Assembly (NCBI GenBank): GCA_944990035.1
Contig: CALYLX010000100.1
Coordinates: 62,001-126,000 of the forward strand
DNA from: Clitopilus passeckerianus
Lineage: Eukaryota > Basidiomycota > Agaricomycetes > Agaricales > Entolomataceae
DNA length: 64,000 bases
Direction: 5' to 3'
Of the stretch, positions 46,638 through 57,796 are shown piece by piece. The translations under genes and the position numbers were made by a program. The notes under the pieces are model-generated. The model did no database searches and had not been told where the DNA came from. It worked only from the letters and a program-made list of their open reading frames with translations. How positions within the stretch are numbered: the first letter of the stretch is position 1; every line of letters begins with the position of its first letter.

Positions 46638-48327
46638 ATGCCATTCGGAAATATCCCTTCGGATATTATACTGTCCATACTCGATCAAATTCCTCTCGGA
46701 TCACCTAAATCAGAAATAAAATCCCAGGCCGCCAACACCCTACGCACCTGCTCCCTGTTGTCTCGAGCATGGAGACCTGCCGCTCAGAAGCGTTTGCTGA
46801 AGAAGATTATCCTCTTGGATCCAGAGTGGGTTGAACAGCAATTGGTTCTGCCTCCCGATTGGCGCGAATTCGACGCCCACCCTCAACGTCCTCTCGCAGA
46901 GCTTCTTGATACAATGAGGGATGGAAGCGATTGGGCGGCCTATATTCAGGTCTTATACATTCGCGGAAGATGGGCTACTTTGGACCCTCACTTCCCTGAA
47001 ATCCTTCATATTCTCGCCGAATACGGGGAACTACGAAGCCTTAACTGGGGCATGGAATGTGCCTCTAGGTGTACGCCTAGGTACGACCTTTCAGAGGGAT
47101 TTCAGGGATCCGTCAAGGCCGTCCTTTCATCCCAAAAGCTCACATCCATTCGGCTCCCGGGTGCCTGTGCCTATTTTCCCTTCGAAATCGTGGGCACCTC
47201 TCCCCTGAAGCATCTGGAACTACTTAGCGGGCATGGTCCGGACGATCTACATAATGGCTCGTAACCAGGCTGGGCGAGTAGAACCACCCATCCTAAAGCG
47301 ATTGTCGGTGGGCATGGCCCGAGTGGAATCTCTTCACCTGACTGGTGATTCGTCCAGGATTTTGAGCTATTATAGTAGCCGTCAAGACTTTCGCCTCGAC
47401 TTCTCGCACCTGAAAGAACTCAGTATAGAGTACACTCCCCCCGAATTCATCCAAATCCTTCTGAAATGCGCCTCTGACACGTTGAGCCACTTTCATTGGA
47501 CATATGAGGCCTGCTATGTACGGGGAGCAAATATAACCGATCTAGTAAGGACAGCCCAATCCAGCAGCTCGTACACGTTTTAATGATTTTGGCAGTGGGA
47601 CATTCATGGCATCTCTCTCAAAGCCTTGAACAACCTTCGAACTCTGAGCATCGATGCTAAACTTGACGAATTCCTGTTCTACTACCACCTTGATAAGATC
47701 ATTCTCGTACTGGAACAATGGACGATTCCAAGTAGCCTTGAGACCATCAATCTTGCGATTGAACTCAATGCTGTGGACGTAGATGACGCAGGTGGTGATG
47801 ATAATAAACCCCTTGCTAGGTTGAAGCGAGCCGTTGAGGAAATCCAACTGGATTCGAAGCTCACTAAACTTTGTTCAGAGGCCAAATCTGGAGGCAACCT
47901 TCGCAAAATCAATATGTCCATACTGATCCGAAAATGGTTAAGCACCATTGAAGGCATACGACAGGAGATCAAAGACGACTACGAAGAACTCACGAGAGCC
48001 ACCGAAGCAGAATATGACGACTCAGATGGCTCAACGATTGCAAGCAAGTCCGATGAAACATCATCAAGACACGAAAACGCTGGACAGGGGGTGGTCGAAA
48101 TAGAGTGGAGCGATGAAGTGGTGGAAAGGAACTGCAGAAGGTCTGGCCATGTGTATGTCGACGGAAATGGTGGTGATGCTCCAGGCAGGTTCCTGGCTCG
48201 GCTGAGTCTACCTCGCAGGATTGCGAATCTGTTCCCGTCCTTAGAGGCGACTGGTATGCTTCAACTCGAGGTTTGCGACTATCATAAGCATTACTTGGAT
48301 CAACCGGCCCGCCGTGATATCTGGTAG
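46638..48327 (+). pseudogene. F-box-like/LRR-like gene H with one frameshift
   Basis: Exons 46638-47544 and 47596-48327 with the conserved phase-0 intron (51 nt). N-terminus NIPSDIILSILDQIPLGSPK...CSLLSRAWRPAAQKRLLKK pairs with gene F. The frame shifts once at about 47240-47256: before it the reading is KHLELLSGHGPDDL, after it MARNQAGRVEP, aligned to MASKPSSKVEQVEP in F. The exon sum is one base over a multiple of three, so removing a single inserted base would give about 545 residues, the family length. All other blocks (DFRLDFSHLKELSIE, LVLEQWTIPSSLETIN, ATGMLQLEV, RRDIW) are intact, so this is either a very recent pseudogene or a base-call error. It is divergent from G across a 304-bp gap. 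Confidence 0.75.
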
Positions 48328-49625
48328 CTACTTAATACCTTACTAGTTCCGAATACTTTGCCTGTTTACTGTCTCGTTCCGTTACTTTTCTATAAGCTAG
48401 TATCAGCACCTATCTGTACCCTCCATTCATATCAGAGTTCAGCCTCCGATTATGGCCATAAATGAGCTAGTGTGGCTGTGTGGGGAGCGGTCCTTGACCA
48501 GCGACCACCAACATCAACATTGTTCGTTAGACTAGCTTCTGCTCACTCACAACGCCTGCTACTCCGCCTCGTGGCCAATAAGAATGTAATTTTGAATGGC
48601 TAGGCTGTCTGCCCCTCCCGTAAGTTTCTTCCACTCGAGACACGGCGCGAAGGAACTAAGCTTTGCATTCCAGGTTTATCGTCTTCTTCTTGGACCACGA
48701 ACGTACCTCTATCGAAACACTTGGAAATCTGGATAGAGCAAGGCTACTAGGACACGTCGAATGACTCAATCAACAACTACCTTCCTCGTCGTTAGCCAGA
48801 ATGCTCTGGATGGCCCGCTCTCCATCCCTTCCTCCAAGCAATCGCTGCCTCATGGTTTCCACTCATGCGGGACATATATACGCCGTGGGCATGAGGACTC
48901 AATATGACCTCCTAGCTGCCATACTGTCACCGACACCCTGAACGAAACTTGTCTGCCTGGAGGCGGATTTCCCTGTTGACCATGGTGATGCTTCAACCTC
49001 CCTCATACCTGCCACCACACCGTCATCCTGGCCCCCACGTCGGCGTGTACGGGTACCACCCACCACTGAAGCCGCTGCCCTTGCTTTTCCGGGCCCTGTA
49101 AGAGCACGTTGAGGCGAGACCCGACGATGGGACGACCGTCAACCGACATGTCATGTACGGAGAGAGAAATGGGTCGGTTTGGGGTCAGCATATCGAGCAG
49201 GAAGAAGATCTGGCGGTGCGGATGCAAGAGCGCTGGCCGTACCATCTGAAGTCGATATAACCGGGAAATTGACATTCGACACTTCTACCTCCCAGACTTC
49301 CGTCATATCGCAGTGAACATCAACTCCCAAGGAGACAACTACCATCCCGCCCTTCTACCACGAGATCAGCTTCCAGCCTGAAGGACCCATGATGACCAAC
49401 ATTGCGAGCTTCACAACGTGGTCTCTGGGTCGACGGTAATCGCACGAGCTCCTCATTCTGGATTCTTCAAGGCCTAGCACTTGTAGGTCTCTAAAGCTAT
49501 CAGACAGGGTCTTGGATACTGCGGTTTGATTGGGGTTAATATTTGAGATACAAAATAAATATTTGCTTGTGCATAGACAGAATATCCCTCCCCTCCACCC
49601 ACTTACTCTCGGAAAAATTGTTTTC
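48328..49625. other. Intergenic between gene H and laccase
   Basis: 3' flanks of two convergent genes and about 1 kb of unassigned DNA. Some phrases resemble the 11-12 kb intergenic region but not strongly enough to call a repeat. Confidence 0.4.
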
Positions 49626-51915
49626 TCAGTGATCGCTATCAGGCAAAGCCTCGTAAATGGGGCAAAGATCGTCCCAGGCGGCTGAAAGGCAGAAAATTTA
49701 AATATGGGTAGGGAATGAAATGCGGAACGTACGTGGTTGGGTTGACGTAGCGATTGTTGGCACGTCCTCAGCAAAAACGACAGCAAGACCACTAAATTTC
49801 GAATGAGTTGGCTAGAGCTCAAATGCTGAGAATTGCAGACATACATGTCCAGATGCCAGTCGATATGGCTAGAGAAGACATCAGAAATAGGTATTGGATG
49901 TCAAAATAAAAAGGACACCGCACCAATGAAGAATCCACGGACCCGCGTTGTCGGTCAGGAATCGGATGGTTGTGTTGTCGGAGGTGCTTGTGCCAGTATT
50001 GACGACGTCTCGACGGACCTACCCAGTGTTCAATGTGGCTCCGCGGAATCAAACCAAGAATGACTTACGGGATTGTCATAGTTGTACACGGAACTGCCAG
50101 CACTACGAACAACGTCGAATGTATGCTAAGGATAAAGGTGTTAGCAAGTCGGAAAGAATCACGAGTGGGAGTGAGTCGTACACCGTGCAGATGGATCGGG
50201 TGCTAGAAAGTTTAGGTTAGTTCAAGAGAGACGGTATGAGGACAGAGAGAATCCACATACCGGTGAACCAACTGAGCCACCAGGCATGGTGAGCTCGATA
50301 ACCTGGTTGGGAGGGAGAACGTAAACGCTCCCTGGAGGGAGTAAGTCCGCCGCGGTCTGTGCTCCGCTCAGAATCTGTAGCAAGACGGGTGCACTCGGAG
50401 GCGTGAACACTGCCCCATTGACCGTAAACTTCAAATTAGAATTGAATGCGAAGGCCAAATTGATGGCCACGTCCGCCGGCCCATTACCACCGGGCGCACC
50501 GGGATTCTCGAGAGGGTGGAGGGAAGTCTCGGAGAGAGGGCTGGAGGTGCTCGAAGTCGTAGTTGGATCGGCGATCGTTGCACCTTCATAACGTAGAATA
50601 GCGGAGTTGATACCGCCAGCAAAACCGACAGAGCCGAGGTTCGGGTTGGCACGAACCCAGTAATTGGAAACAGGCTGGTTGGCGTTGAGGATGAAGGAGT
50701 AGCGCTGGCCGGCATAGATTTGAATAGAGTCAACCGTGACGGTTTCGTGGTTAACGCCGTCGACTTCGATGATGGTCTATTGGGGTTGGTATCAGAAATA
50801 AATCGGAGAGTGTGTCATTGGCGAAACACACCATAGAATGTCCGTCAATCGAGAATACGTAGTTGGGATCACAGGAAATGCTGACGAGGCGGAAGCGGTA
50901 GCGCTTGCCTTGCTCAACGTTAATAATTGCCAATGGTGTAGTGGCACCTCCGGCTTGGCGACCCAAACCATTGATGAGGGTAGCGTCCGGAACGGGAACA
51001 AGTCCAGCAGATGGAGCTGGGGTATGATACCTGAGGTGTCGTTAGTGTGATCCTACTCTCGCCCAGGACCGAACGCACCAGTCTGCAAGTGTTATGATGG
51101 TGGATTCTGGACGAAGATCAGTACATGTCTTGGAGCTTTCGTCGTGGAATAAGGCACATACCGTCATCAACATCATATCTTGTAATAAGTGTTAGCTCGT
51201 ATGTTCAGTGGCCTGGCCGGGGGGACGTACTCTGATGCATAAGGATCATTTGGGTCATACACAACCATGGCACCTCGAAGACCGTCGCAGTATTGAGTTG
51301 CTGTTTGAAGATATATTAGAGGTGTTATGCATCCGATTCAAATGAGTATGACGTACAATAGTGTGAGTGGTACCAGAATGTACCCGCTTGATCGGTAGTA
51401 TGGAACTGGTACAGGAAAGAGTCCCCAGGCGCAATTGGGCATTGGGTTACGCCCTCGGGACCATCGGCCCAGGCAGTATCTTTCTGAAAGAATCCGTGCC
51501 AATGCTGAAGAACGACGTAAGGCAGGATAAAGATGAGAAAGGGAGAAGCCTACGATCGTGGTGCTCTTGAGCATAGTTCCATCGCTCAGATTATCAACGA
51601 CGTTGATGGCGTAAGTGTCTCCCTGGAGCGACAAGTCAATATATGGATCTCGTCATGAGGGTTGTGATGAGTACCTTGTTCGCGACAAGAACGGGGCCGG
51701 GGAATGCCAAGTTACTCATCGAGTCGCCGGCCAACACAGCACTGGAATCGATGTTAGTCCTTGTGCAGACGATGTAGGAAGAACGAGACCTACGATCGCG
51801 TAAAGCCATCGGGAGCGACGTTGGCGTTCCCGATGTACAAGCTCGTGCTTGGACCAATGGTGACGGCGTAAGCGCCATAACCAAAGGAGAGAAGTGCAAG
51901 AGGCGAGAGAAACAT
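49626..51915 (-). CDS. Laccase (secreted multicopper oxidase)
   Basis: Fifteen exons sum to exactly 516 codons (515 residues): 51915-51794, 51741-51675, 51622-51554, 51504-51357, 51300-51231, 51178-51162, 51106-51079, 51030-50832, 50776-50261, 50202-50182, 50125-50069, 50018-49924, 49868-49845, 49791-49733, 49681-49626. Signal peptide [17 protein letters not shown]. All four copper signatures are present: [33 protein letters not shown] and LHCHIDWHLDIG, with ten His and the type 1 Cys. The residue ten after that Cys is Leu, usually linked to intermediate-to-high redox potential. It oxidises phenols with four-electron O2 reduction, outside the cell. Exons of 17, 21, 24 and 28 nt occur. TATA box upstream. 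Confidence 0.95.
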
Positions 51916-51986
51916 CTTCAAAGATCTAGAGAAAGAGGCTCCTCTGTCTGTCGGATGAGATAAAGAGGTTGTCGGAAATATGATCA

Positions 51987-51993
51987 TTTTATA
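51987..51993 (-). promoter_or_regulatory. TATA box of the laccase
   Basis: TATAAAA on the minus strand, 72-78 bp upstream of the laccase ATG. Confidence 0.75.
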
Positions 51994-52560
51994 GCTCACC
52001 TTTTATCGCTTTCGCGTCTACAGTATGCGAGCTCTAGATCTGCTGCAAAGTCGAACGGTTTCCCCTGTCCGTTCGTCAACCGCGGTATGATTCAGCCCGA
52101 CTCCCACACAATGACATGAAGACAATGTTCCTGCAGCCACAGGAAACGGTCAGAGAGCCCCCAAGGAAGCCAAGAGTTCCGACAATGCCTCTGTTCATGA
52201 GCAGACGACCGGGAGGGTCTTCAAGGAGACGATGCGCTAGAATGAATATCAGCCAAGAAATCTAATCAAGAAAGGCACAGGCGGATAGCCCTCAGGGTAA
52301 TGAGCTCATTTTGCGAGAGCCGCCTCAGCCGTCGTTTTTCGTCGCACGATCATCGGTCCGGAACCACGGAAGTAAAAGATGATTACAATCGTTACTATTC
52401 ATCCACCTCCGATTCGAATGCAGAGTCATCGCATAAGAAACGCCTCATACTGCGGGCCTTATTGAGGCGTTCTCTTGGTATTCTGTTCGTTATGTTATAA
52501 ACCGATGTAATGTTTCATGTCAGAGAAACTCACCCAACTTTAAGCCCATTCAACCTCACC
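51994..52560. other. Divergent promoter region, laccase / small secreted protein
   Basis: 645 bp separate the two start codons. Apart from the TATA box, no element could be named with confidence. Confidence 0.4.
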
Positions 52561-52872
52561 ATGCGCCTTACTTTTCTCGTTGCCGTCCTGTCCGTCGTCG
52601 CCACCAGCTATGCTGCTGTAAGTCGATATCTTCCTGTTTGAAAGCGTGAACCCCGTTGACTGAAAGTTTTTAGCCACCGGAAGAAGAGGATTTGCCTGTG
52701 TTCACCGCGACGCGTGTCGTACACACCATTATCAAGGCTTCACCTTTCTTGGTCGACAAGACCACGACAGTAGTCTGGACGTAAGTTACATTTGCATTGT
52801 TTGGAGTGCAGAATCTCAAAGCGACCTCCATCATCAAGCCAAAGTCCTAGTCAGACGGCGACAACTGATTAA
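52561..52872 (+). CDS. Very small secreted protein, about 61 residues
   Basis: Exons 52561-52617, 52674-52780 and 52851-52872 (introns 56 and 70 nt). The ATG opens a clear signal peptide (MRLTFLVAVLSVVATSYAA), with predicted cleavage after the Ala run. The first exon encodes just this signal. The mature part is about 42 residues, acidic then Val/Thr-rich (PPEEEDLPVFTATRVVHTII, ...TTTVVWTQTATTD), without Cys. Two other acceptors for the last exon are possible and change only the tail. Divergent from the laccase, so the two could share regulation. Function unknown; it could be a small apoplastic protein or effector-like product. Confidence 0.6.
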
Positions 52873-53564
52873 GCATAGGATATAGCCTTTGGGAGTAGCG
52901 TAAAGTGTCCCTGTACTGAGAACATGTGGATATGGCATAAATCGTTTAAGCTGTTATGGGATATCTGTATGGGTTTCAGTTATCGTTCTGCATCTGACGC
53001 CTGGAGGCTGATAAGAGGCCATTATCCAGAGTTCGAGCGAGAACAGGCTTCGAATATGAGTTGCCTTTGCATCGTGGATTGGGCTCAGACGCAGGATGAA
53101 GACTGAGCACGCAACGGAGATTGCCGAACGAGCCGGCCTGTCAATGGTCCATATTAGCACGTGACCTTCAGTTGCACAGATTGATAATCATCGATTGTGG
53201 GTGCATTTCTGCCAATGTCCATGTGGACCACCTTCAACTCGACTTTGACCTACTAGAATCTCCATTCTTAAAGTCCGTCGCTCAGCGCTCAATAGGCATC
53301 TCCACCATACTTACCAGTCAACGTTCATTGCTCCCCTCAAATGGATGATTGTACCCTTAAGAAGACTGATGTCGGAAAAATCTTTCACGCTCATGGCCTC
53401 TGCCGACGCCCAGGTCTCCTGATCATACTTTCAAAGCCTTCCCTTGATGTCTACCCCCATTTCTGCCCGACAGCTTACGACATTTGACCTTGGTGGCTGC
53501 ATAATCGTCGCTACTTAATGGGCGACCATCGACCGAGAAGCACCTTGCCTTCCCACAACCAGTC
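52873..53564. other. Intergenic, promoter side of first AAO-like gene
   Basis: Short unsupported frames only. No clear TATA box within 100 bp of the next ATG. Confidence 0.4.
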
Positions 53565-55852
53565 ATGCGTGGTTCGAACTGGAGGATTCTCACTGCCCTC
53601 GCCCTCGCCTCGTCAGTGACTGCAGCTCTCTACGAAGCGTCCGATGAACTTCATGGCTTGGAATATGACTTCATTGTGATTGGAGGTAAGTGTCTGGATT
53701 GAGCACCCTTGACTTAAACCTAACACCTCTGCTTAGGCGGCACGGCCGGGAATGTCATTGCGAACCGACTGACCGAAAACCCATCCACCTCCGTTCTCGT
53801 ACTTGAAGCTGGTGTATCGTATGTTGACTTCTCTTCCTTTACCTCGTCACATCTCTAATTCGAGCAATCTAGGAACAAGGACGTCTTGAACTCTGAAGTC
53901 CCGTTCTATTGTACACGCCTAGCTCCTCAGACGCCGTACGACTGGAACTACACCACTGTTCCTCAGGTCCACATCAATAACAGAGAGATTCCATATCCTC
54001 GTGGGTTTATACTTGGAGGAAGTAGTTCCATTAGTACGTTTCTCCCTCAAATCCATGATGCTAGTGCTTATTCCTCGGTGCTTCAGACTATATGGTATAC
54101 ACTCGTGGCTCTGTTGATGATTGGAATCGTTACGCTCGCCTTGTTGGTGACCAGGGCTGGGCGTGGAAGAATATCCAACCTTACTTGAGAAAGGTATGGA
54201 TCACGCTTTCGACATTTGTCCTCGGCTAAGGACTTGCTACCCTTCTTCAGAATGAACGATTTGTCAAGCCAGCTGACAACCATGACACCCGTGGCCAGTT
54301 CGACCCTTCGGTTCATAGCTTTAACGGCGTCAACTCAGTCAGCCTCCCCGGCTATCCCCTCCCCATCGACCCGCTAGCTATCCGGACCACCCAACAGATT
54401 CCAGGGGAGTTCCACTTCAACCTCGACTACAATGCGGGTATTCAGTATGGGATAGGTAAGCATGTGCCAACTACGAATGGCGCGTTCAAGCTAACGTCGA
54501 TATTTCTCAAGGCTGGACGCAGTACACTATTGGAGGTGGAAAGCGAAGTAGCTCAGCAACATCCTATCTTGGGCCTCAGTATATCTCGCGTCGCAACCTC
54601 CACGTTCTGCTTCACGCCAACGTGGCCCGCGTCATACAGACCGGTTCTGTGAAGGGAGTGCCCGTGATTCGTCAAGTAGAGTTCAGAGACGGCGTAACTG
54701 GTACGAGCACATTTCTACGCTTTTGGCCAATCACTTATTCTCTTGATGATAGGAAAACTCGTCCGAGTTTCTGCGAAGAAGGAAGTCATCCTTTCTGCCG
54801 GCGCCATCGGTACACCTCACATCCTTCTTAACTCTGGCATTGGTGGCAAGGACGACTTGTCGGCGCTCGAGATCAAAACGATCGTCAATAACCCTTCCGT
54901 CGGGCGTAATCTGTCCGACCATACCCTCGTTTCCAACATTTGGCCCACGAATGCGACTACCACCTTCGAGAGCTTGGCTCGCAACGCTACTCTCCAGGCT
55001 CAAGCCCTTGACGAGTGGAAAAGGAAGAAGACGGGGCCACTTGTCGCAGGCATAGCAAGTCAGGTTGGCTGGATCCGCGTTCCGAAGGATTCGACCATCT
55101 TCAACGGAGCTCCAGATCCCTCTGCTGGTCCTAATACTGGTCACTTCGAACTCCTCATTGCTGTAAGTTCGTTGGTCGTTCGGAGGTGCTTGTAGCTCAC
55201 ATTTGACTCGGGTTTAGAACGGCATACCCTATTATCCTCTTCCTCCCGGTACGGAGAACTTGAGCACTCTCCTCATTGCTACTGCTGTCCTAGCGCCTGC
55301 TTCGCGTGAGTATCATTGATGCAAGTTCGAATTCAGAAAGCCTGACCTCTGACCTCTGGAATCTTTAGGCGGAACGGTTACTCTCAGCTCATCTGACCCA
55401 TTCGCGGCTCCACTGATTGACCCCAACTACTTCTCTGCGGAGCCTGACATCTCAATCATGCGCGAAGCCATCCGAAGCGCTAGGCGATTCGTCGCTGCTC
55501 CCGCTTGGAAGAGCTACATCACTGGACCTCAGTTGCCGAACCCGGAGACAGACGATGAGTTGAACGCATACATCCGAGAGAACGTTGGGACTGTATTCCA
55601 TCCCGTTGGTACTGCTTCGATGTCACCGAAAGGAGCACAGTATGGTGTCGTCGATCCTGATTTGAAAGTCAAAGGCGTGATTGGTTTGAGGATTGTTGAT
55701 GCCTCGGTCTTGGTCAGTGGTCTTCGTATATGTTTCAGAGGATCCCTAGACTGATGATGTTTCAACAGCCTCTCATTCCCGCTGCCCATACCCAGGTTCC
55801 TGTCTATATCATAGCTGAGAGAGCTTCCGACCTTATCAAAGCTTCCTGGTGA
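53565..55852 (+). CDS. GMC oxidoreductase, aryl-alcohol-oxidase-like (copy 1)
   Basis: Ten exons: 53565-53685, 53737-53818, 53873-54033, 54087-54193, 54251-54455, 54512-54700, 54753-55162, 55218-55305, 55369-55712, 55769-55852; 596 residues. Signal peptide of about 20 residues (ILTALALASSVTA). FAD dinucleotide motif YDFIVIGGGTAGNVIANRL, GMC signature 1 region PRGFILGGSSSIN, signature 2 region AGAIGTPHILLNSGIG. The two catalytic His of the family are His532 (FHPVGTASM) and His576 (AAHTQ). AAO-type enzymes oxidise benzylic and other aromatic alcohols and pass electrons to O2 (giving H2O2) or quinones, outside the cell. Length and tail (AERASDLIKASW) are typical of fungal AAO-like proteins. Exact substrate unproven. 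Confidence 0.93.
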
Positions 55853-56395
55853 GGAGGAAGGGGCAGAGATGGACGTAATCTAGGGTTTAGTTTTATATCG
55901 AGTTGATTTTCGCGAGGTACATGGACTAAGTTACTATCGCCCACATTTCTAATACTATTTGTCAATTATTTTCATAAACAAAAAGCATTCTTTGTATAAA
56001 GCCTTCGTGTTAACCATGGGGGGGCGTCCTCGATCTCACATGCATGTGTTCTTGATGTTTGCACGACCTGCATAGGTCTTATGTCCCGAGTCTTGGCCCT
56101 CTATAACCTCGTTCGACAGCCCTATCCCACCCGCAATACAGCAAACGACTACGTGGATGCATGTTCTCTCAGTCGTCATTCAGCTGACGTACCCTCAAAC
56201 AAGCTTGATTGAAGCACAAAAACACAAGATATACGACAGACTGCAATTACAAACCCAATCAGTGTTCTCATATAGCGTGCTGTGACTTCGAAATTGCTAC
56301 GAAGTCTGTCGAGGTGGGAGCCTCATCCACTGTACCAGTGGTGGTCAGCATGCTTGCTCACTGATGACAAGAGGTATACTTGCGTTACTGAGGAG
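55853..56395. other. Intergenic
   Basis: 3' flank of the first AAO-like gene. Nothing recognised. Confidence 0.4.
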
Positions 56396-56800
56396 TAAGC
56401 GTCCATAGTTGCTGTGGAGTATCAACTGTTGGGACCTTAATGTCGACGCCCTGAGCCGGGCCATTGGACGTGACAACAAGAGCTTGACGATTGCCAGAAA
56501 TACTTAAAAATGCCATACGTTAGCTCGCCGAGAATGCAAGACAATGTAAATTATGAACATACTAGGAGGTGTTCGAACTCGTCAAGATTAAGGTCCATTG
56601 ATAGGCTATGAGCGTCCGCCGCGACCAAAGGTTCACCCACAGCGGGTGGAACGTTGTAGCTGGGAGGAGCAAGGTATCCACCGGTCATTGCACTGGTGAT
56701 GTAGTAGAAATCTCCTCCGGCAGGTCTCAGCTGCCACTATGGACGATCGGGGAGAGTATGGGCGCAGTGATCTGTAGAATGTGCGCGGGTGCACGTACTT
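56396..56800 (-). pseudogene. Beta-trefoil lectin-like remnant or incomplete gene
   Basis: On the minus strand one exon-like stretch (about 56742-56570) reads WQLRPAGGDFYYITSAMTGG then YLAPPSYNVPPAVGEPLVAA. Another (about 56510-56396) reads QALVVTSNGPAQG...QQLWTLTPQ and a stop. Trp-x-Leu repeats with G-x-x-L are typical of ricin-B-like beta-trefoil lobes. I could not find an intron between them that keeps phase, nor a start exon that joins, so it may be decayed or my splice model is incomplete. Placed between the two AAO-like genes. Confidence 0.4.
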
Positions 56801-57796
56801 TCTGGCTCGGAGCGCCAGTAGGGGCGCGAGCAATCACTGCCGATTGTGTTCATAGTGATTCGGTATCGGAATGGAATACCCCAACGCTTGATGGGATGCC
56901 TTTATCTGATTTCGAGTGGCTCCGTACAGGAAAAGGAATGTGAAGCTAGAATTTTACGTTCGGAAGAGTGCTTGTGGCACAATATCGAGAACTTTATCGA
57001 CTTAGGAAGCATTAAGTGGGTATCTCGGAGGAGAGCTTAAAGTACAGGCGTATTGGAAGGGTTTGCGGCGAAGAAAGGAGCCGCGGGGAAAGTATTTGGC
57101 TTTTAGAGCACGTACCGCGACAGAGGATAGGAGTTCCGAGTAGATGAAGCATTCGAGAAGAGAACGTTGCTAATCCCGAGCCTATAATATTCCTTGCAAG
57201 GAGCTCATAGTAGCTGACACTGGTGCGTCTGCAGTTGCCGTCCAAGGTCAGGTCTACCATTCGCCTCGGGAACTCGCAGAACACGGTAAAGTTGCTGATA
57301 GATTACCAAAAGTTACGGAAAGTTTAATGCAACCGTATGCGCCTCAGAACCAACGCCTTCTAGCAAACGTAAGGGAGGAACTACACGATCCCGAGCCTGT
57401 ATGAGGTTCGTGAGCTGTTGAAACTTGAAGATTTCGTCGCGCGAGGTCTTTCGAAGCCCTTCAGTTGCATCTGATAGTAAATTAGATGGTTCCTAATGTT
57501 CATCTAGGAAAGGCCCGTTTCTAGGACATTGTTGGCTCATTGTAATCGTCAAGCCGAAGGCAAACAACAGCAAGCAAAGGCATTTCCGTTTCGGGCGGGA
57601 ACACGCGCCGCTTATATAATATCACCATTTCCTGAATCTGCCAAGAGCACGAGGCCGCATGAGCGCAAGGTACGTCTGCCTCTCCTCGATTGTTTCCCAC
57701 TCTCACAGCTTGATTACAGAATCCAGATGGGTCAATTAACACCGATATTTAGAGCGCTCAAACCGCAATTTGAAATGCTTGAGGGTTGCCTTAACG
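56801..57796. other. Intergenic upstream of the second AAO-like gene
   Basis: Contains TATATAA at 57613. A CAAG|GTACGT donor at about 57671 and a TTACAG acceptor at 57719 could mark a 5' UTR intron. Confidence 0.4.
57613..57619 (+). promoter_or_regulatory. Candidate TATA box of the second AAO-like gene
   Basis: TATATAA 178 bp upstream of the ATG; the distance would be normal if the leader contains the 5' UTR intron suggested by splice signals at 57671 and 57719. Confidence 0.45.
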
